From NCBI GenBank assembly GCA_014730275.1, contig WJIL01000016.1:1-64000 (forward strand): a stretch of DNA of 64,000 nucleotides, in the 5' to 3' direction. Positions 6,144 to 15,501 of the stretch are shown piece by piece (the stretch's first letter is position 1; the number at the start of each line of letters is the position of its first letter). The stretch is from Candidatus Lokiarchaeota archaeon (GTDB lineage Archaea; Asgardarchaeota; Thorarchaeia; Thorarchaeales; Thorarchaeaceae). The notes under the pieces are model-generated. The model made no database searches. It was not told the DNA's origin and worked only from the letters and a program-made list of their open reading frames with translations. The position numbers were made by a program, and so were the translations under genes.

Positions 6144-7469
6144 ATGCTCCGGGAGATTGTGTTGTTTAAAGAAAAAAGGCCGCTGTATCTGGCCATTTTT
6201 GCCGCGGTAGTATTGTGGCTGATGGATTCAGTGATAGATTTCTATTTTGTCTACGATAAACAGTTCACAGATCTCCTGTTTCTAAGTCCTCCTCCCCATG
6301 AGGTATGGATGCGACTGGTTGCGGCAATGATCCTCGTAGGCTCAGGCATCTTTACTTCCTCTCTCATAGATAAGTTGGAATCTGTTCAAGAAGAAGCCGA
6401 TTGGGAGCGCCATTTTTTACTCAATGTCATCGATTCGCTTAAACATCCCTTCTATGTTGTAGATCCTTCTACCCACGAGGTACTGAAAGCTAACGAAGCT
6501 GCTCTCAAATCACTTCCGTTGAATGGTCAGAAGTGCTATGAAGTGACTCATGGTCAATCCGAACCTTGTCAAGCTCCCTATCATGATTGTCCAGTTGAAA
6601 CCGCGGTAAATACAAGGGACTCCTACACAACTCATCATCTCCACTTTGATAAGGAAGGACAAACTAGATTCATTGAAGTTCGAGCAAATCCAATCGAAGA
6701 CTTGGATGGTAACGTTTCTGCAGTAGCAGTAAATATGGTAGACATAACTGACGTAAACCGAGTGAAACAAGCATTAGAGATATCTTCTGACTACTCCATG
6801 TTCTATATGGATCTGCTAACACACGACTTCAGGAATAAATTGCAGAGCTGCTTACTACTTACTGAAATGATGGAAGAGAACACAGATAATTCCCAGATAA
6901 CGAAGGCATGCGAAGGAACACTAGACCAGCTGAAAGAAATGAGTGATATGATTTCAAAACTCAGTCTAACTAAATCTCTTGGGCAAAGCCCCATCAGGGA
7001 AACATCCCTGACCGGTGCCATAGATTGGTCGATAGAACAAATTCAACGCGAGTTCGATGATGTCAGAATTATTTCCGACTTTGAAGATAGAGAAGTGACA
7101 ATTCTGGCAGATGAGCACTTGAAGTATCTTATCTATAACCTCATGGAAAACGCTGCAGAACACAATCCGAAACCAATCAAACGCATCTGGATCACTCTGA
7201 AGAGGAAAGAAAGTGGATGGGAACTGAGTATTGCAGATGATGGGCCTGGCATAGATGATACGAGGAAGGCTGAGCTGCTGAATCCAGAACGTCGGTTTGG
7301 CGGAGTTGGTGTACATCAGGCACAACATATCGCGAAGAAATACGGGGCTTCGATTGAAATTTGCAATCGAGTCAGGGGTCTCCCCGGTAAAGGTTCCGAG
7401 TTCAAGGTCTTTTTTCCATTCGAACCTGAAACGAAAAAACCCCCGGCGAATATCTTTCTTAGTCTTTGA
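6144..7469 (+). CDS. Membrane PAS-domain sensor histidine kinase
   Basis: This is a 441-residue sensor kinase. Two membrane helices (about 14-36 and 57-76) are followed by a PAS domain (about 95-210) containing three cysteines at 131, 142 and 149 that could hold a metal or cofactor. The phospho-acceptor region has His227 in LLTHDFRNKLQ. The ATPase domain shows the N box (NLMENAAEH, about 332-340), DDGPGI (365-370) and GVGV (387-390). It would autophosphorylate in response to a signal sensed at or below the membrane. No response regulator is next to it, so it is an orphan kinase, as is common in archaea. Confidence 0.88.
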   Translation: MLREIVLFKEKRPLYLAIFAAVVLWLMDSVIDFYFVYDKQFTDLLFLSPPPHEVWMRLVAAMILVGSGIFTSSLIDKLESVQEEADWERHFLLNVIDSLKHPFYVVDPSTHEVLKANEAALKSLPLNGQKCYEVTHGQSEPCQAPYHDCPVETAVNTRDSYTTHHLHFDKEGQTRFIEVRANPIEDLDGNVSAVAVNMVDITDVNRVKQALEISSDYSMFYMDLLTHDFRNKLQSCLLLTEMMEENTDNSQITKACEGTLDQLKEMSDMISKLSLTKSLGQSPIRETSLTGAIDWSIEQIQREFDDVRIISDFEDREVTILADEHLKYLIYNLMENAAEHNPKPIKRIWITLKRKESGWELSIADDGPGIDDTRKAELLNPERRFGGVGVHQAQHIAKKYGASIEICNRVRGLPGKGSEFKVFFPFEPETKKPPANIFLSL

Positions 7470-7508
7470 TGCTAGTAGAACTGGCTTGGCCTCGAGTAGA
7501 GTATTACA

Positions 7509-8021
7509 TTATTGCTGTTCTTTGTATGATTTGCTCAGTTCGACATACACCTTGGCTCCGGTCATGAACGACTTTTTCAACTCATCAGTGACTTTCTTTC
7601 GTACCTTTCCTGGCACCCCTAGTACAAGTGATTCAGGTGGAATCTCGGTATTTTCGGTGACTACCGATCCCGCTCCAATCACGCTATCATGACCTATCTT
7701 GGCTCCAGTCAAGACGATAGCACCTATCCCGACAACCACTCTGTCCCCAATCTCGGCGCCATGGATAACACAGTTATGACCGGCTGTAACGTAATCTCCA
7801 ATGTGTGTTGCATGCGTTACTTCTGTATGTACCGTACAATTGTCTTGGATTGAAGTACCCTTTCCTATCTCTATTTTGTTCATATCGCCTCGCAAGACTG
7901 CTGATTCCCAGATGCTTGAATCAGGTCCAATCTCAACATCTCCTATGACTGAAGCCCGGGGAGAAACATAGGCTTCATCGCTGACAACTGGTATCTTTCC
8001 TTCGAATTCGTAAAGCCCCAA
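7509..8021 (-). CDS. Gamma-class carbonic anhydrase-like hexapeptide-repeat protein
   Basis: This 170-residue left-handed beta-helix protein belongs to the gamma carbonic anhydrase/YrdA group. Hexapeptide repeats of the I-G-x2-(S/T/V) type run through residues 20-140. The three zinc-ligand histidines of the family are present at 65, 82 and 87 (CTVHTE; TAGHNCVIHG). It would hydrate CO2 reversibly, though many members have unproven activity, and it lacks the acidic loop of methanogen Cam. The length is normal. It is monocistronic and convergent with the kinase. Confidence 0.85.
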   Translation of the reverse strand: MGLYEFEGKIPVVSDEAYVSPRASVIGDVEIGPDSSIWESAVLRGDMNKIEIGKGTSIQDNCTVHTEVTHATHIGDYVTAGHNCVIHGAEIGDRVVVGIGAIVLTGAKIGHDSVIGAGSVVTENTEIPPESLVLGVPGKVRKKVTDELKKSFMTGAKVYVELSKSYKEQQ

Positions 8022-8152
8022 TATGTAACACCTTTGCTAGTGGGAACTAATCCACTTCATAAGCATGTTGCAAATAACCATATCATGGGGATTTATATTA
8101 CTCAAGAATAACATTTTGTTGAATCCTTAATCCACAATGGACGGAAACCGTT

Positions 8153-8725
8153 ATGCCCTTTACTCTCCTGCATTACAGCATTGCTTATGCTTTGCATAGG
8201 GGTGAGAAGCGATTCCCTCTTCCTGCCTTAGCCGTAGGTTCTGTCTTCCCTGATATCGAAGTCCCCTTCTTGGCAGTTTTCTTTTCAGGTATTGTACCAG
8301 ACCATTTCATACTGCACAGTTTAGTAGGCGGTTTGACTCTTGGTACGATTGGTGCGGTTCTTACGACCCGATTCATTTACCCCTCGGTGATTTCTCTTCT
8401 TTTCGGTATTGAAGAAGAACGACTGAAAGAAGCATGCAGTATTTCTCCCATGATGGTTTCTTCATGCATAATAGGCATTGTAGGTCATATCTTACTCGAC
8501 TACCCGATGCACTGGTATAACGCCATCTTCTGGCCATGGGTAGAGCCAACCAATGTAATAGGGCCATTTGTGCTCTACTTCTCTTCTGTTGGCCAAATCC
8601 CGGGTGCTGCTTTCACGCTTGCAAATGGAACCACAAACCTATTCATGTTGCTCATATTCGTATACATTATGGCCCATGAATGGGGTAATCGATGGGAGAA
8701 CATATGGGTTGGAGAAAAGCAGTAG
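8153..8725 (+). CDS. DUF4184-like integral membrane protein
   Basis: This 190-residue membrane protein has about five hydrophobic segments. It begins MPFTLLHYSIAYAL and has the spaced residues FPDIEVPF, ILHSLVGG and GHILLDYPMHWYN, the Asp/His pattern of the DUF4184 and YdjM-like families, often labelled metal-dependent membrane hydrolases. Substrate and reaction are unknown. It is convergent with the Lrp-like gene, 9 bases away. Confidence 0.65.
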   Translation: MPFTLLHYSIAYALHRGEKRFPLPALAVGSVFPDIEVPFLAVFFSGIVPDHFILHSLVGGLTLGTIGAVLTTRFIYPSVISLLFGIEEERLKEACSISPMMVSSCIIGIVGHILLDYPMHWYNAIFWPWVEPTNVIGPFVLYFSSVGQIPGAAFTLANGTTNLFMLLIFVYIMAHEWGNRWENIWVGEKQ

Positions 8726-8734
8726 TCCCGACGG

Positions 8735-9694
8735 CTAGGTAGAGGGAACCCTTGCAGCAGGGACAAACCATTCCTCCAGCGAGATCTGCGACTTGGTGTC
8801 AAGTACGTCCTCATTCTGATAGAGTGTTCTGAGAAATTTGTTATACTCATCAACGCTGGCAGTCCTCACAGTAGCAAACAGGCAGTATTCCTCACCAGTG
8901 CGGTGCAAATCCCAGACTTCCTCCATCTCGCTGATATATTCTGCAGTCTCACCGATTTTTCCGGGTAAAGGCTTGATTTGCAGGAAGAACTTGATAGGCA
9001 GTCCAACATGGCCGAAATTAAGATCTATCGATTGCCCTATTATGACGCCTTTACTACTCAAATCGGCAATTGTCTTTGAAACCGATGGTTGACTAATCTT
9101 TGGACTCATTTTTTCGCCAATTTCGCGCTGTGAGAGACTTGAAGGACGCCTTTCGGTAGGCTGTTGCCGATGTATGACGTTGAGAAGATCCCATTCCTTA
9201 GCAGTCAATGGGGTAATTGGAGTGTCATCCACATCAAGCTTGAATCCATGTGTTTTGTAGGTGGTTAGTACTTGAACAAGGTTGTACGTTTTCGCTTCCG
9301 ACCTAGAGACAATCTCATCTACCCGATCAAGAAAATCAGAGAATGCACCTGCCTGCCGAAAACGGAAGAGTCCAAGAAGTGAATGCTCACCAGATATCCC
9401 ATCCAAAGACTCAAGCTCAGGCATCTGGAGTAGCAAACGACTTATGTCCTGTTCCCGAGGGTTGGATTTCAGAAGTAGAATGGTGCTGCTTTCGGCATAC
9501 ACCTTTGTAGGATCAAGAACTGTGATGTATGCCCTCAGTATTCTCTGTTTCACCAGCTTCTTGATTCTTCTAGCTACCCAGTTACGTCCCTTTCCGAGTT
9601 GATCGCCCAATTCTGAGGTTGGTCTGCTAGAATCCTGTAAGAGTAACCTAAGCAGCTTCTGTTCAACTGGTTTGAGCGGCCTAATAGATTGCAT
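8735..9694 (-). CDS. Double-module Lrp/AsnC-type transcription regulator
   Basis: This 319-residue protein contains two tandem winged-helix plus ligand-binding (RAM-like) modules. Module 1 starts at KPVEQKLLRLLLQDSSRPTSELGDQ with the sensor half to about residue 145. Module 2 starts near TAKEWDLLNVIHRQ with a second helix-turn-helix (SQREIGEKM...SQPSVSKTIADL). ATG 9694 is chosen because GGAGG lies 9 nt upstream; the frame is open for 24 more codons. Single-module Lrp proteins are about 150 residues, so this is a fused pseudo-dimer. Target genes are unknown. Confidence 0.75.
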   Translation of the reverse strand: MQSIRPLKPVEQKLLRLLLQDSSRPTSELGDQLGKGRNWVARRIKKLVKQRILRAYITVLDPTKVYAESSTILLLKSNPREQDISRLLLQMPELESLDGISGEHSLLGLFRFRQAGAFSDFLDRVDEIVSRSEAKTYNLVQVLTTYKTHGFKLDVDDTPITPLTAKEWDLLNVIHRQQPTERRPSSLSQREIGEKMSPKISQPSVSKTIADLSSKGVIIGQSIDLNFGHVGLPIKFFLQIKPLPGKIGETAEYISEMEEVWDLHRTGEEYCLFATVRTASVDEYNKFLRTLYQNEDVLDTKSQISLEEWFVPAARVPST

Positions 9695-9899
9695 GAAATC
9701 TCGCCTCCAAAAGATACAATCTATTAATATCTTTGTCTCCTCTCTCATAAAAGTTAGGTTGTACAAACGGTTAAAGAGTACCTTACCGATAGAAGATATT
9801 TCGCAGCCGGGAGGAATGATGTTTTGCTCAAATCTCTCCCGACGCGATTTCTATACAATCTCTATTCTTGTATTTCTACAGACTAAATGTTCTGCGCTT

Positions 9900-10649
9900 C
9901 TATTCCAGTTTCTCTACTAATTGTTTGATTGGAGCAACACTGTCTCTGATTTCACGCAAGAGGAGTATCATTTCTTGTTGTCTGGTTCCTTTCAACTCTT
10001 CTAGTGGTTCCGTCTCACGGGTTACCACTTCGGTTCCTGTGGTGTAGGGTGCTTTTAGTTTTCGAAGCTCGTGCAGGATGTAGTCACGCAATTCTTCGTA
10101 AAATACGATACCCTCGATCTTCTCTTCAGGCCCGCCTGAGGATTTGGGTCCAGAAAATCCCGCTGTCTGAATCTCAATATTGCCTATATTGAATAACCTG
10201 TCAATTGGACCAACCCTGCTGGAGATGTTGGTAATGGTACGAAATGGCACATGTTTTCGAGTTATGTTCACAATACCTTTCTTCACGTAAATCTCAGGAG
10301 TAGCTTCTCCGCTCTCGGACATGACCGAATATTCAATGGAATTTACATAGAGCGGAATGGCAATTACGGCCGGAATCAACCAGATCAGGTTGAAAATCCA
10401 GAAGTAGAGGTTTGCCGGTATGAACCACTGTTGCATGTATAGTGCGTAGTTGATATTCTCCGATGGATCTGTTGAGACCATATATGCGATCCCCATCCAG
10501 CTGAGTATTACGAGCGCCCATAACGCAATAGCAGCAGATACTGCCAACGTCAGAAGCTTGTTTCTGAACTTGCTAGAGGGTGTGAATGTCTTTCCACTTG
10601 TAGCTCTCTTCAAAGGCGGCTTTATGACTGTTTTTTCACTATCATTCAT
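9900..10649 (-). CDS. Membrane protein with bacterial PH-like (bPH2/DUF304) domain
   Basis: This is a 249-residue protein. A basic cytosolic N-terminus of about 30 residues is followed by two membrane helices (about 32-56 and 80-102). A PH-like domain of the YdbT/DUF304 kind then covers residues 105-190, with IYVKKGIVNITRKHVPF and RTITNISSRVGPIDRLFNIG. The C-terminal 50 residues are charged and probably form a coiled coil. It starts 4 bases after the upstream gene, so the two form an operon. The role is unknown; a membrane scaffold is plausible. Confidence 0.75.
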   Translation of the reverse strand: MNDSEKTVIKPPLKRATSGKTFTPSSKFRNKLLTLAVSAAIALWALVILSWMGIAYMVSTDPSENINYALYMQQWFIPANLYFWIFNLIWLIPAVIAIPLYVNSIEYSVMSESGEATPEIYVKKGIVNITRKHVPFRTITNISSRVGPIDRLFNIGNIEIQTAGFSGPKSSGGPEEKIEGIVFYEELRDYILHELRKLKAPYTTGTEVVTRETEPLEELKGTRQQEMILLLREIRDSVAPIKQLVEKLE

Positions 10650-10653
10650 TTTG

Positions 10654-11304
10654 TTAATTTCCTCCTCGCTTGTATCGAGGAATCTCCTTCGCTGCGAGTT
10701 TGTTGAAGATTGCTATGGACTGCTTTGTCATGTAGAGGTCTCTCTCGTCAGGACGAAGTTCTATGTCATACTCCTCAATAATCGTATCCAAGACTTCTCT
10801 GCATTCACCCTTCTTGGGACATGGGTCAGACTGAGAATCTTCTGGTTCACGAAATGGTGTACCATCACAAAGCTTGCCAGCGTATGAGTCGTGTTTGTAC
10901 CAGATAACTACACCCCTCTTCATCGTGAAGACGATGTACACCGGTGTACTTGCCTGGTAATCAAATCCAATCAAGAGCCCTTTGTAGTCCTGTACGCTCT
11001 CGATGTCTAACCGATGAGTTTGAGCGTGATTTCTAAGGGTATCCTCGATTTTACCTCGAGCTCTATTCAGTACTCGAGAGACATATTGGGTGTCTTTGAA
11101 TTGAATGGATTCTATGCCTTTCTGCTCTGAATCTAGGTCTGAATCCTTGAATAAACCATATACATAGTCAGAAGCTGTCTTCTGGTTTGCGAATTCTTCT
11201 GCAATTTGACTGGTAGAGTTGTTGTGCTGGAATAACCACCAGACAACCGATTCGTGTACAGAGAGCAGCACCTTCTTCTCCTCGCAGTACCAACTATTTT
11301 TCAT
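10654..11304 (-). CDS. Hypothetical protein, possible helix-turn-helix, operon with PH-domain protein
   Basis: This is a 216-residue soluble protein that I do not recognise. Residues 15-75 look like a helix-turn-helix (NNSTSQIAEEF and TQYVSRVLNRARGKI). The C-terminal half holds two cysteine pairs (about residues 144-166, CDGTPF and CPKKGEC) that may bind metal. An inverted repeat lies 63-85 bases upstream of its start. It is the first gene of a two-gene operon. DNA binding is a guess. Confidence 0.6.
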   Translation of the reverse strand: MKNSWYCEEKKVLLSVHESVVWWLFQHNNSTSQIAEEFANQKTASDYVYGLFKDSDLDSEQKGIESIQFKDTQYVSRVLNRARGKIEDTLRNHAQTHRLDIESVQDYKGLLIGFDYQASTPVYIVFTMKRGVVIWYKHDSYAGKLCDGTPFREPEDSQSDPCPKKGECREVLDTIIEEYDIELRPDERDLYMTKQSIAIFNKLAAKEIPRYKRGGN

Positions 11305-11366
11305 CGTTTGATGATTAGTTGGTCTCCACTATTCTCCACGGTAAATCTTTACTTAAGGCTTTGCAT

Positions 11367-11389
11367 TGTTTACCATAAATTGGTAAACA
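11367..11389. promoter_or_regulatory. 23-bp inverted repeat, operator-like
   Basis: TGTTTACCA, a five-base TAAAT spacer and TGGTAAACA form perfect 9-bp arms. It lies upstream of the leftward gene ending at 11304. A related half-site pattern (GGTAAATCTTTAC) sits between the repeat and that gene at 11340-11352. The short spacer, AT content and absence of a T tract favour a protein-binding site over a terminator. Confidence 0.5.
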
Positions 11390-11496
11390 TTTGAATTCTC
11401 CACTAGAAAGGCAAGGCATGAGAAGGTTGTTCTTTGCATACAAGCGTTATACACAACAATCTGCTTGACAAGTTATAGTTAATTGCCAAATGTTAC

Positions 11497-11811
11497 CTAA
11501 ATCGTATCCCATTTCAACTTGATTTCTTCAAAGGGTCTATTGTAAATAATCCGAATATTCGCCTTTGGAATCATACTAGTATCTATGTTCTCAAGTGGAT
11601 TGTCACGTATGTCCACTCTTCGCAGTGCGGAACAATCTACAAGTGGCGACAAGTCAATTTCAGTCAGTCGGTTATTCTTCAGGTTGACCTCTTCTAAATA
11701 CTTACAAGCTGAAAGCGGAGCCAAATCGATCTCAACCAGTTGTTTCTTTAGTCGTTCTTCGCTTCTTTTTTCTCGTTCTTCCCAAGAAAGTTCTGGCCGT
11801 TCCTTTTCCAT
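11497..11811 (-). CDS. Short leucine-rich-repeat protein
   Basis: This is a 104-residue protein. A charged, Glu/Arg-rich N-terminal helix (about 1-25) is followed by three LRR units of 23 residues with the consensus ...EIDL-x-PL-x-(A/D)C. The unit is the same type as in the 521-residue LRR protein at 4014-5579. It has no signal peptide or membrane segment. It is probably a small protein-binding module and has no coupled neighbour. Confidence 0.7.
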   Translation of the reverse strand: MEKERPELSWEEREKRSEERLKKQLVEIDLAPLSACKYLEEVNLKNNRLTEIDLSPLVDCSALRRVDIRDNPLENIDTSMIPKANIRIIYNRPFEEIKLKWDTI

Positions 11812-12099
11812 AATTACACCTCAATTACGTCATCTCATTTTATTGTAATCCCTAAAATACGTGCCCTTTATTATCTAGTTCTGAAAATGTACAAATGTGT
11901 TCTGGTTGTAAACATATCCAGACTAGTCCGATTTTGGGCCTTAACAATCCAATGGCCCCTATTTCTCCCTTTCAACCAACTGGATCCTTAATTTGTCGAA
12001 TAATGCCTTGCATAGTTAGAAGATGAGTTCCTAACATTATATTCCGCTTTGTTATGTAGGATTAATATACCTCTCTGGCGGCGTTTTTCCATAGTGATT

Positions 12100-13359
12100 A
12101 TGATGCCTGATTACAAGGTGAAAGATATGGGCTTGGCCGACGAAGGCAGGTCTCTTATCAACTATGCAGAAACACACATGCCCGTTCTTATGCATTTACG
12201 TGAGAAATATTCAGACTCAAAACCTCTTGAAGGGATGAGAATCTCTGGCTGTCTGCATGTAACAAAGGAGACGGCAGTACTTGTAGAAACACTACGGGCT
12301 GTTGGTGCCCAAGTAGCATGGTCTGGTTGCAATCCCTTGTCGACCAATGACAAGGTAGCAGCAGCTCTTGCGGCTAATGACGTGCCTGTGTTTGCATGGC
12401 ATGGGCTTGACACCGAGGACTATTACTGGTGTATCGAGCAGACACTCAAAATCGAACCAACCATGACGTTGGATGATGGTGCGGACTTAATCTTCACACT
12501 CCACAACAAACACACTGAGCTTATTGAGAATCTCTACGGTGGTGCGGAAGAAACGACTACAGGTGTTATTCGTATACGAGCCATGGCCGAAGATGGAGCA
12601 CTCAAATACCCGATAATGGCAGTCAACGATGCTGATACCAAACATCTCTTTGACAATGTCTATGGTACCGGACAAAGCTCCTTTGATGGAGTGCTTCGAG
12701 CATCAGCCATACTGATAGCAGGAAAAACGGTTGTTATTGGTGGCTATGGCTACTGTGGCCGTGGTCTTGCGATTCGAGCTGATGGTCTTGGTGCAAACGT
12801 CATCGTTACTGAAGTAGACCCTGTTAGAGCCCTCAAGGCACGCATGGACGGGTTCAGAGTGATGCCCATGACTGATGCGGCCCCAGAGGGTGATCTATTC
12901 ATCACCGCAACAGGAATGCGCGATGTCATCACTAAGGAACATATGGAACTGATGAAAGACGGAGCAATCCTTGGAAACGCCGGGCATTACGATGTCGAAG
13001 TGAACAAGAACCACCTCGAAGACCTGAGTAAGACCAAGGAACGCGTAAGGCATGCTCTCGATGCCTACCGACTCAAAGATGGACGTACCCTTTACCTCCT
13101 TGGTGATGGTCGGCTTGTGAATCTGGTTGCAGCCGAGGGACACCCCAGTGAAGTCATGGACTTGTCGTTTGCGGCCCAGCTTAATGCGATGCTATGGTTG
13201 AAGGAGCATGGCAAAGATCTCGAACCAGATGTTTACGAATTTCCAAAGGAACTAGACAAACAGACGGCAAAGCAGAAGCTGAAAACCATGGGCATTGAGA
13301 TTGATGAATGGACAGAAGAACAAAAGAAGTATGCTCATGCCTATGCCGAAGGTACCTAG
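12100..13359 (+). CDS. ahcY: S-adenosylhomocysteine hydrolase
   Basis: This 419-residue NAD-dependent enzyme splits S-adenosylhomocysteine into adenosine and homocysteine, keeping methyl-transfer reactions running. Family signatures run throughout: SGCLHVTKETAVLVETLRA, WSGCNPLSTND, the NAD-binding GYGYCGRGLA followed by TEVDP, and NAGHYDVEV. Length and C-terminus are normal for the archaeal/Thermotoga type. The start is ATG 12100 or 12103 (two adjacent Met codons); an in-frame extension to 12049 has no similarity. It is monocistronic. Confidence 0.93.
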   Translation: MMPDYKVKDMGLADEGRSLINYAETHMPVLMHLREKYSDSKPLEGMRISGCLHVTKETAVLVETLRAVGAQVAWSGCNPLSTNDKVAAALAANDVPVFAWHGLDTEDYYWCIEQTLKIEPTMTLDDGADLIFTLHNKHTELIENLYGGAEETTTGVIRIRAMAEDGALKYPIMAVNDADTKHLFDNVYGTGQSSFDGVLRASAILIAGKTVVIGGYGYCGRGLAIRADGLGANVIVTEVDPVRALKARMDGFRVMPMTDAAPEGDLFITATGMRDVITKEHMELMKDGAILGNAGHYDVEVNKNHLEDLSKTKERVRHALDAYRLKDGRTLYLLGDGRLVNLVAAEGHPSEVMDLSFAAQLNAMLWLKEHGKDLEPDVYEFPKELDKQTAKQKLKTMGIEIDEWTEEQKKYAHAYAEGT

Positions 13360-13464
13360 GGAAAGGGACTCATCCCTCTCTTTCGGCGTAATCCCTGCGT
13401 CTAAGGTTGACGGCCATTCAGCAATTGAAGTCTCATATATGAAACAGTACTGGAGAAACACGTT

Positions 13465-14025
13465 TTGGAGAAAGAATTGATTTTCTTAAGACATTGCGAG
13501 TCGGAGCTAGATTTCAATATACCTGTCAGCCAATGGAGTCTTAGCGCAAAGGGGAAACAACATGCTAAGAAACTTGCTTCATCAGGCCAATTCGATGATG
13601 TTGAAACCATAATTGCTTCAGAAGAGAAGAAGGCCCATCAAACAGCTCAACCTATAGCAAAGAGAAACTCACTTTCTATCATGGAACTGCCGAACTTCAA
13701 TGAACTAAATCGTGATGTTGCTACACCGCTTACAAAAAATGAGTATGAAAAATCTGTCAAGCTGGCATTCGAAAAACCTCACGAAGGCGTCCATGGTTGG
13801 GAGACAACGTCCTCTGCACTTAAGCGATTTACTAGAGGCGTAGAAGAAGTCAAGAAGAGACAAGAGACGAAAATCCTACTCGTATCCCATGGAATTATTC
13901 TCACACTCTACTTCGGTGTATTGACTCAGCAGATGGATCAACTTTTCAATCGGTGGAAGAAACTAACATTTGGAGCTTGCGGCATCATTGAAGACGGAAA
14001 CGTAGTGAGAGATATTGTTAACTAG
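13465..14025 (+). CDS. Histidine phosphatase superfamily protein
   Basis: This is a 186-residue protein with the phosphoglycerate-mutase-like phosphatase fold. The catalytic motif is FLRHCESE (RH followed by Cys instead of the usual Gly), and the second histidine is in LVSHGIILTLYFG. The start is TTG 13465, with a TATA-like CATATATG about 28 nt upstream, which suggests a leaderless transcript; no ATG fits the frame. The substrate cannot be told from sequence: SixA-, CobC- and mutase-type members all share these residues. Confidence 0.78.
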   Translation: MEKELIFLRHCESELDFNIPVSQWSLSAKGKQHAKKLASSGQFDDVETIIASEEKKAHQTAQPIAKRNSLSIMELPNFNELNRDVATPLTKNEYEKSVKLAFEKPHEGVHGWETTSSALKRFTRGVEEVKKRQETKILLVSHGIILTLYFGVLTQQMDQLFNRWKKLTFGACGIIEDGNVVRDIVN

Positions 14026-14033
14026 GTGGGCTA

Positions 14034-15353
14034 TCATACTTCTTCTTCAACTACCTTTGTGTTCTCTTCCTTCTCTTTTTCTCCGGCTTCTTGCTTCATT
14101 CGTTCTTCAAGGTTCATAACTGCAGGAATGAAAAACGCAGCAACACTCAAGCTGGCTGTAACAAACCCGGCAATCACGAACCACGAGTTGACTCCAATCA
14201 AATCTGAGACCGGACCTGCAATACCCAGACCTACTGGGGTCATAGCTGAAGCTCCGCTACTTATGAGCGAGAGTATTCTACCTTGCTTGTCTTTTGGAAC
14301 AGTAGATTGAAGAATTGCAATCATGGATCCATTGAAAATCGGCATCATGAGACCTATTACCAGCATGAGAGCCGTTGCGAATAGAACTGCATTGGATGGG
14401 CTCATACCTATGAGAAAAACGGCTATTCCTTCTATGACAAGAGCTCCCATGGCAGTATTCACTTTCTTTTCAGAACCGCCCCACATACCCAATATGGCAC
14501 CTCCAGCCAGCATTCCTCCTGCGTTTACGGACTGCAGCAAAGCAAGCGTAGAAGCACCTCCGTCAAAATGGTTTGTTGCTAACAGCGGAAGAAGGGAGAA
14601 TGCAGGTGTCGTCACGAGATTGAGAACCATTGCAAATACTATCAACATCAGTGCTCCAGTCCAGCTGCGTATGTAGCGGAAACCTTCAATCATATCTCCA
14701 AACGGAGATTTGGCTTTGTCCTCGTCGCTCCGATCTGGCTGAGGAATATGGATTGCACCTACTGTGAGTATGGCAATTAGTGCTGTGAAGATGTCGATGC
14801 CTAGGATACTTTCCATTGGTACTAATGCAAATAACAAAGCTCCAAGGGGTGGCGCGAGGATACTAGCGAGACCCTGTAATGATTGATTCATTCCGCCTAC
14901 TCGTGAAAGATGCTCCTCTGGAACAAGCATCGAGGTGCTCGCCTGCATCGCCGGCCAGTGAAAAGAAGACAGCAATGAAGCTGATAGCATGAGTACATAG
15001 ATATGCCAAATCTGAATCGCATCAGCGAAGTATAGAAAGGCAAAGATAGCTGTTACGAATGCGATAAGTGAATCAGCCGCTATCATAACCCTCTTTCTGT
15101 TCCATCTATCAACATATGAACCTGCTAGTGGACCTGCAACAATTTGGGGAAGCATGAATGCCATTGAGACTGTGGCGAGTATAGTGGCAGACCCTGTTTG
15201 AAGAGTAATCCACCAGACAATTGCAAAGCGAACGAGTCTTGATCCGAAAAGAGAAACCGCTTGGCCGCTCCACATGACAAAGAATTGTTTCATGGATTTC
15301 TCTTCGGACTCATCAGCCGGTGTTTCTACTTCTGCGGCCTCAATTTGCGTCAT
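14034..15353 (-). CDS. MFS efflux transporter (DHA3/macrolide-efflux type)
   Basis: This 439-residue transporter has about twelve membrane helices and the loop motif GSYVDRWNRKRVM between helices 2 and 3, typical of the MefA-like DHA3 drug-exporter branch. A charged cytosolic N-terminus (about 20 residues) and an acidic/basic C-terminal tail (EERMKQEAGEKEKEENTK) flank the core. An alternative start is the Met at about residue 21. Substrate unknown. Confidence 0.82.
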   Translation of the reverse strand: MTQIEAAEVETPADESEEKSMKQFFVMWSGQAVSLFGSRLVRFAIVWWITLQTGSATILATVSMAFMLPQIVAGPLAGSYVDRWNRKRVMIAADSLIAFVTAIFAFLYFADAIQIWHIYVLMLSASLLSSFHWPAMQASTSMLVPEEHLSRVGGMNQSLQGLASILAPPLGALLFALVPMESILGIDIFTALIAILTVGAIHIPQPDRSDEDKAKSPFGDMIEGFRYIRSWTGALMLIVFAMVLNLVTTPAFSLLPLLATNHFDGGASTLALLQSVNAGGMLAGGAILGMWGGSEKKVNTAMGALVIEGIAVFLIGMSPSNAVLFATALMLVIGLMMPIFNGSMIAILQSTVPKDKQGRILSLISSGASAMTPVGLGIAGPVSDLIGVNSWFVIAGFVTASLSVAAFFIPAVMNLEERMKQEAGEKEKEENTKVVEEEV

Positions 15354-15501
15354 AGTTTGTCACTGCTGTTCTCGGCTCCTGTATTGAACTTAAAAGACGG
15401 TAGAAACACGCAAAGCGGTGACTGTATACAGAAGATGCAAGGCGTCTTGAAGCTATGAGATCTTCTGGCTTTCCTACCCATTCAATCCCGGGAATTCTTC
15501 T

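Noticed and set aside
11938-11960. GGGCC/GGCCC short hairpin upstream of ahcY
   Set aside because: Five-base stem with a long loop and no T tract; too weak to call.
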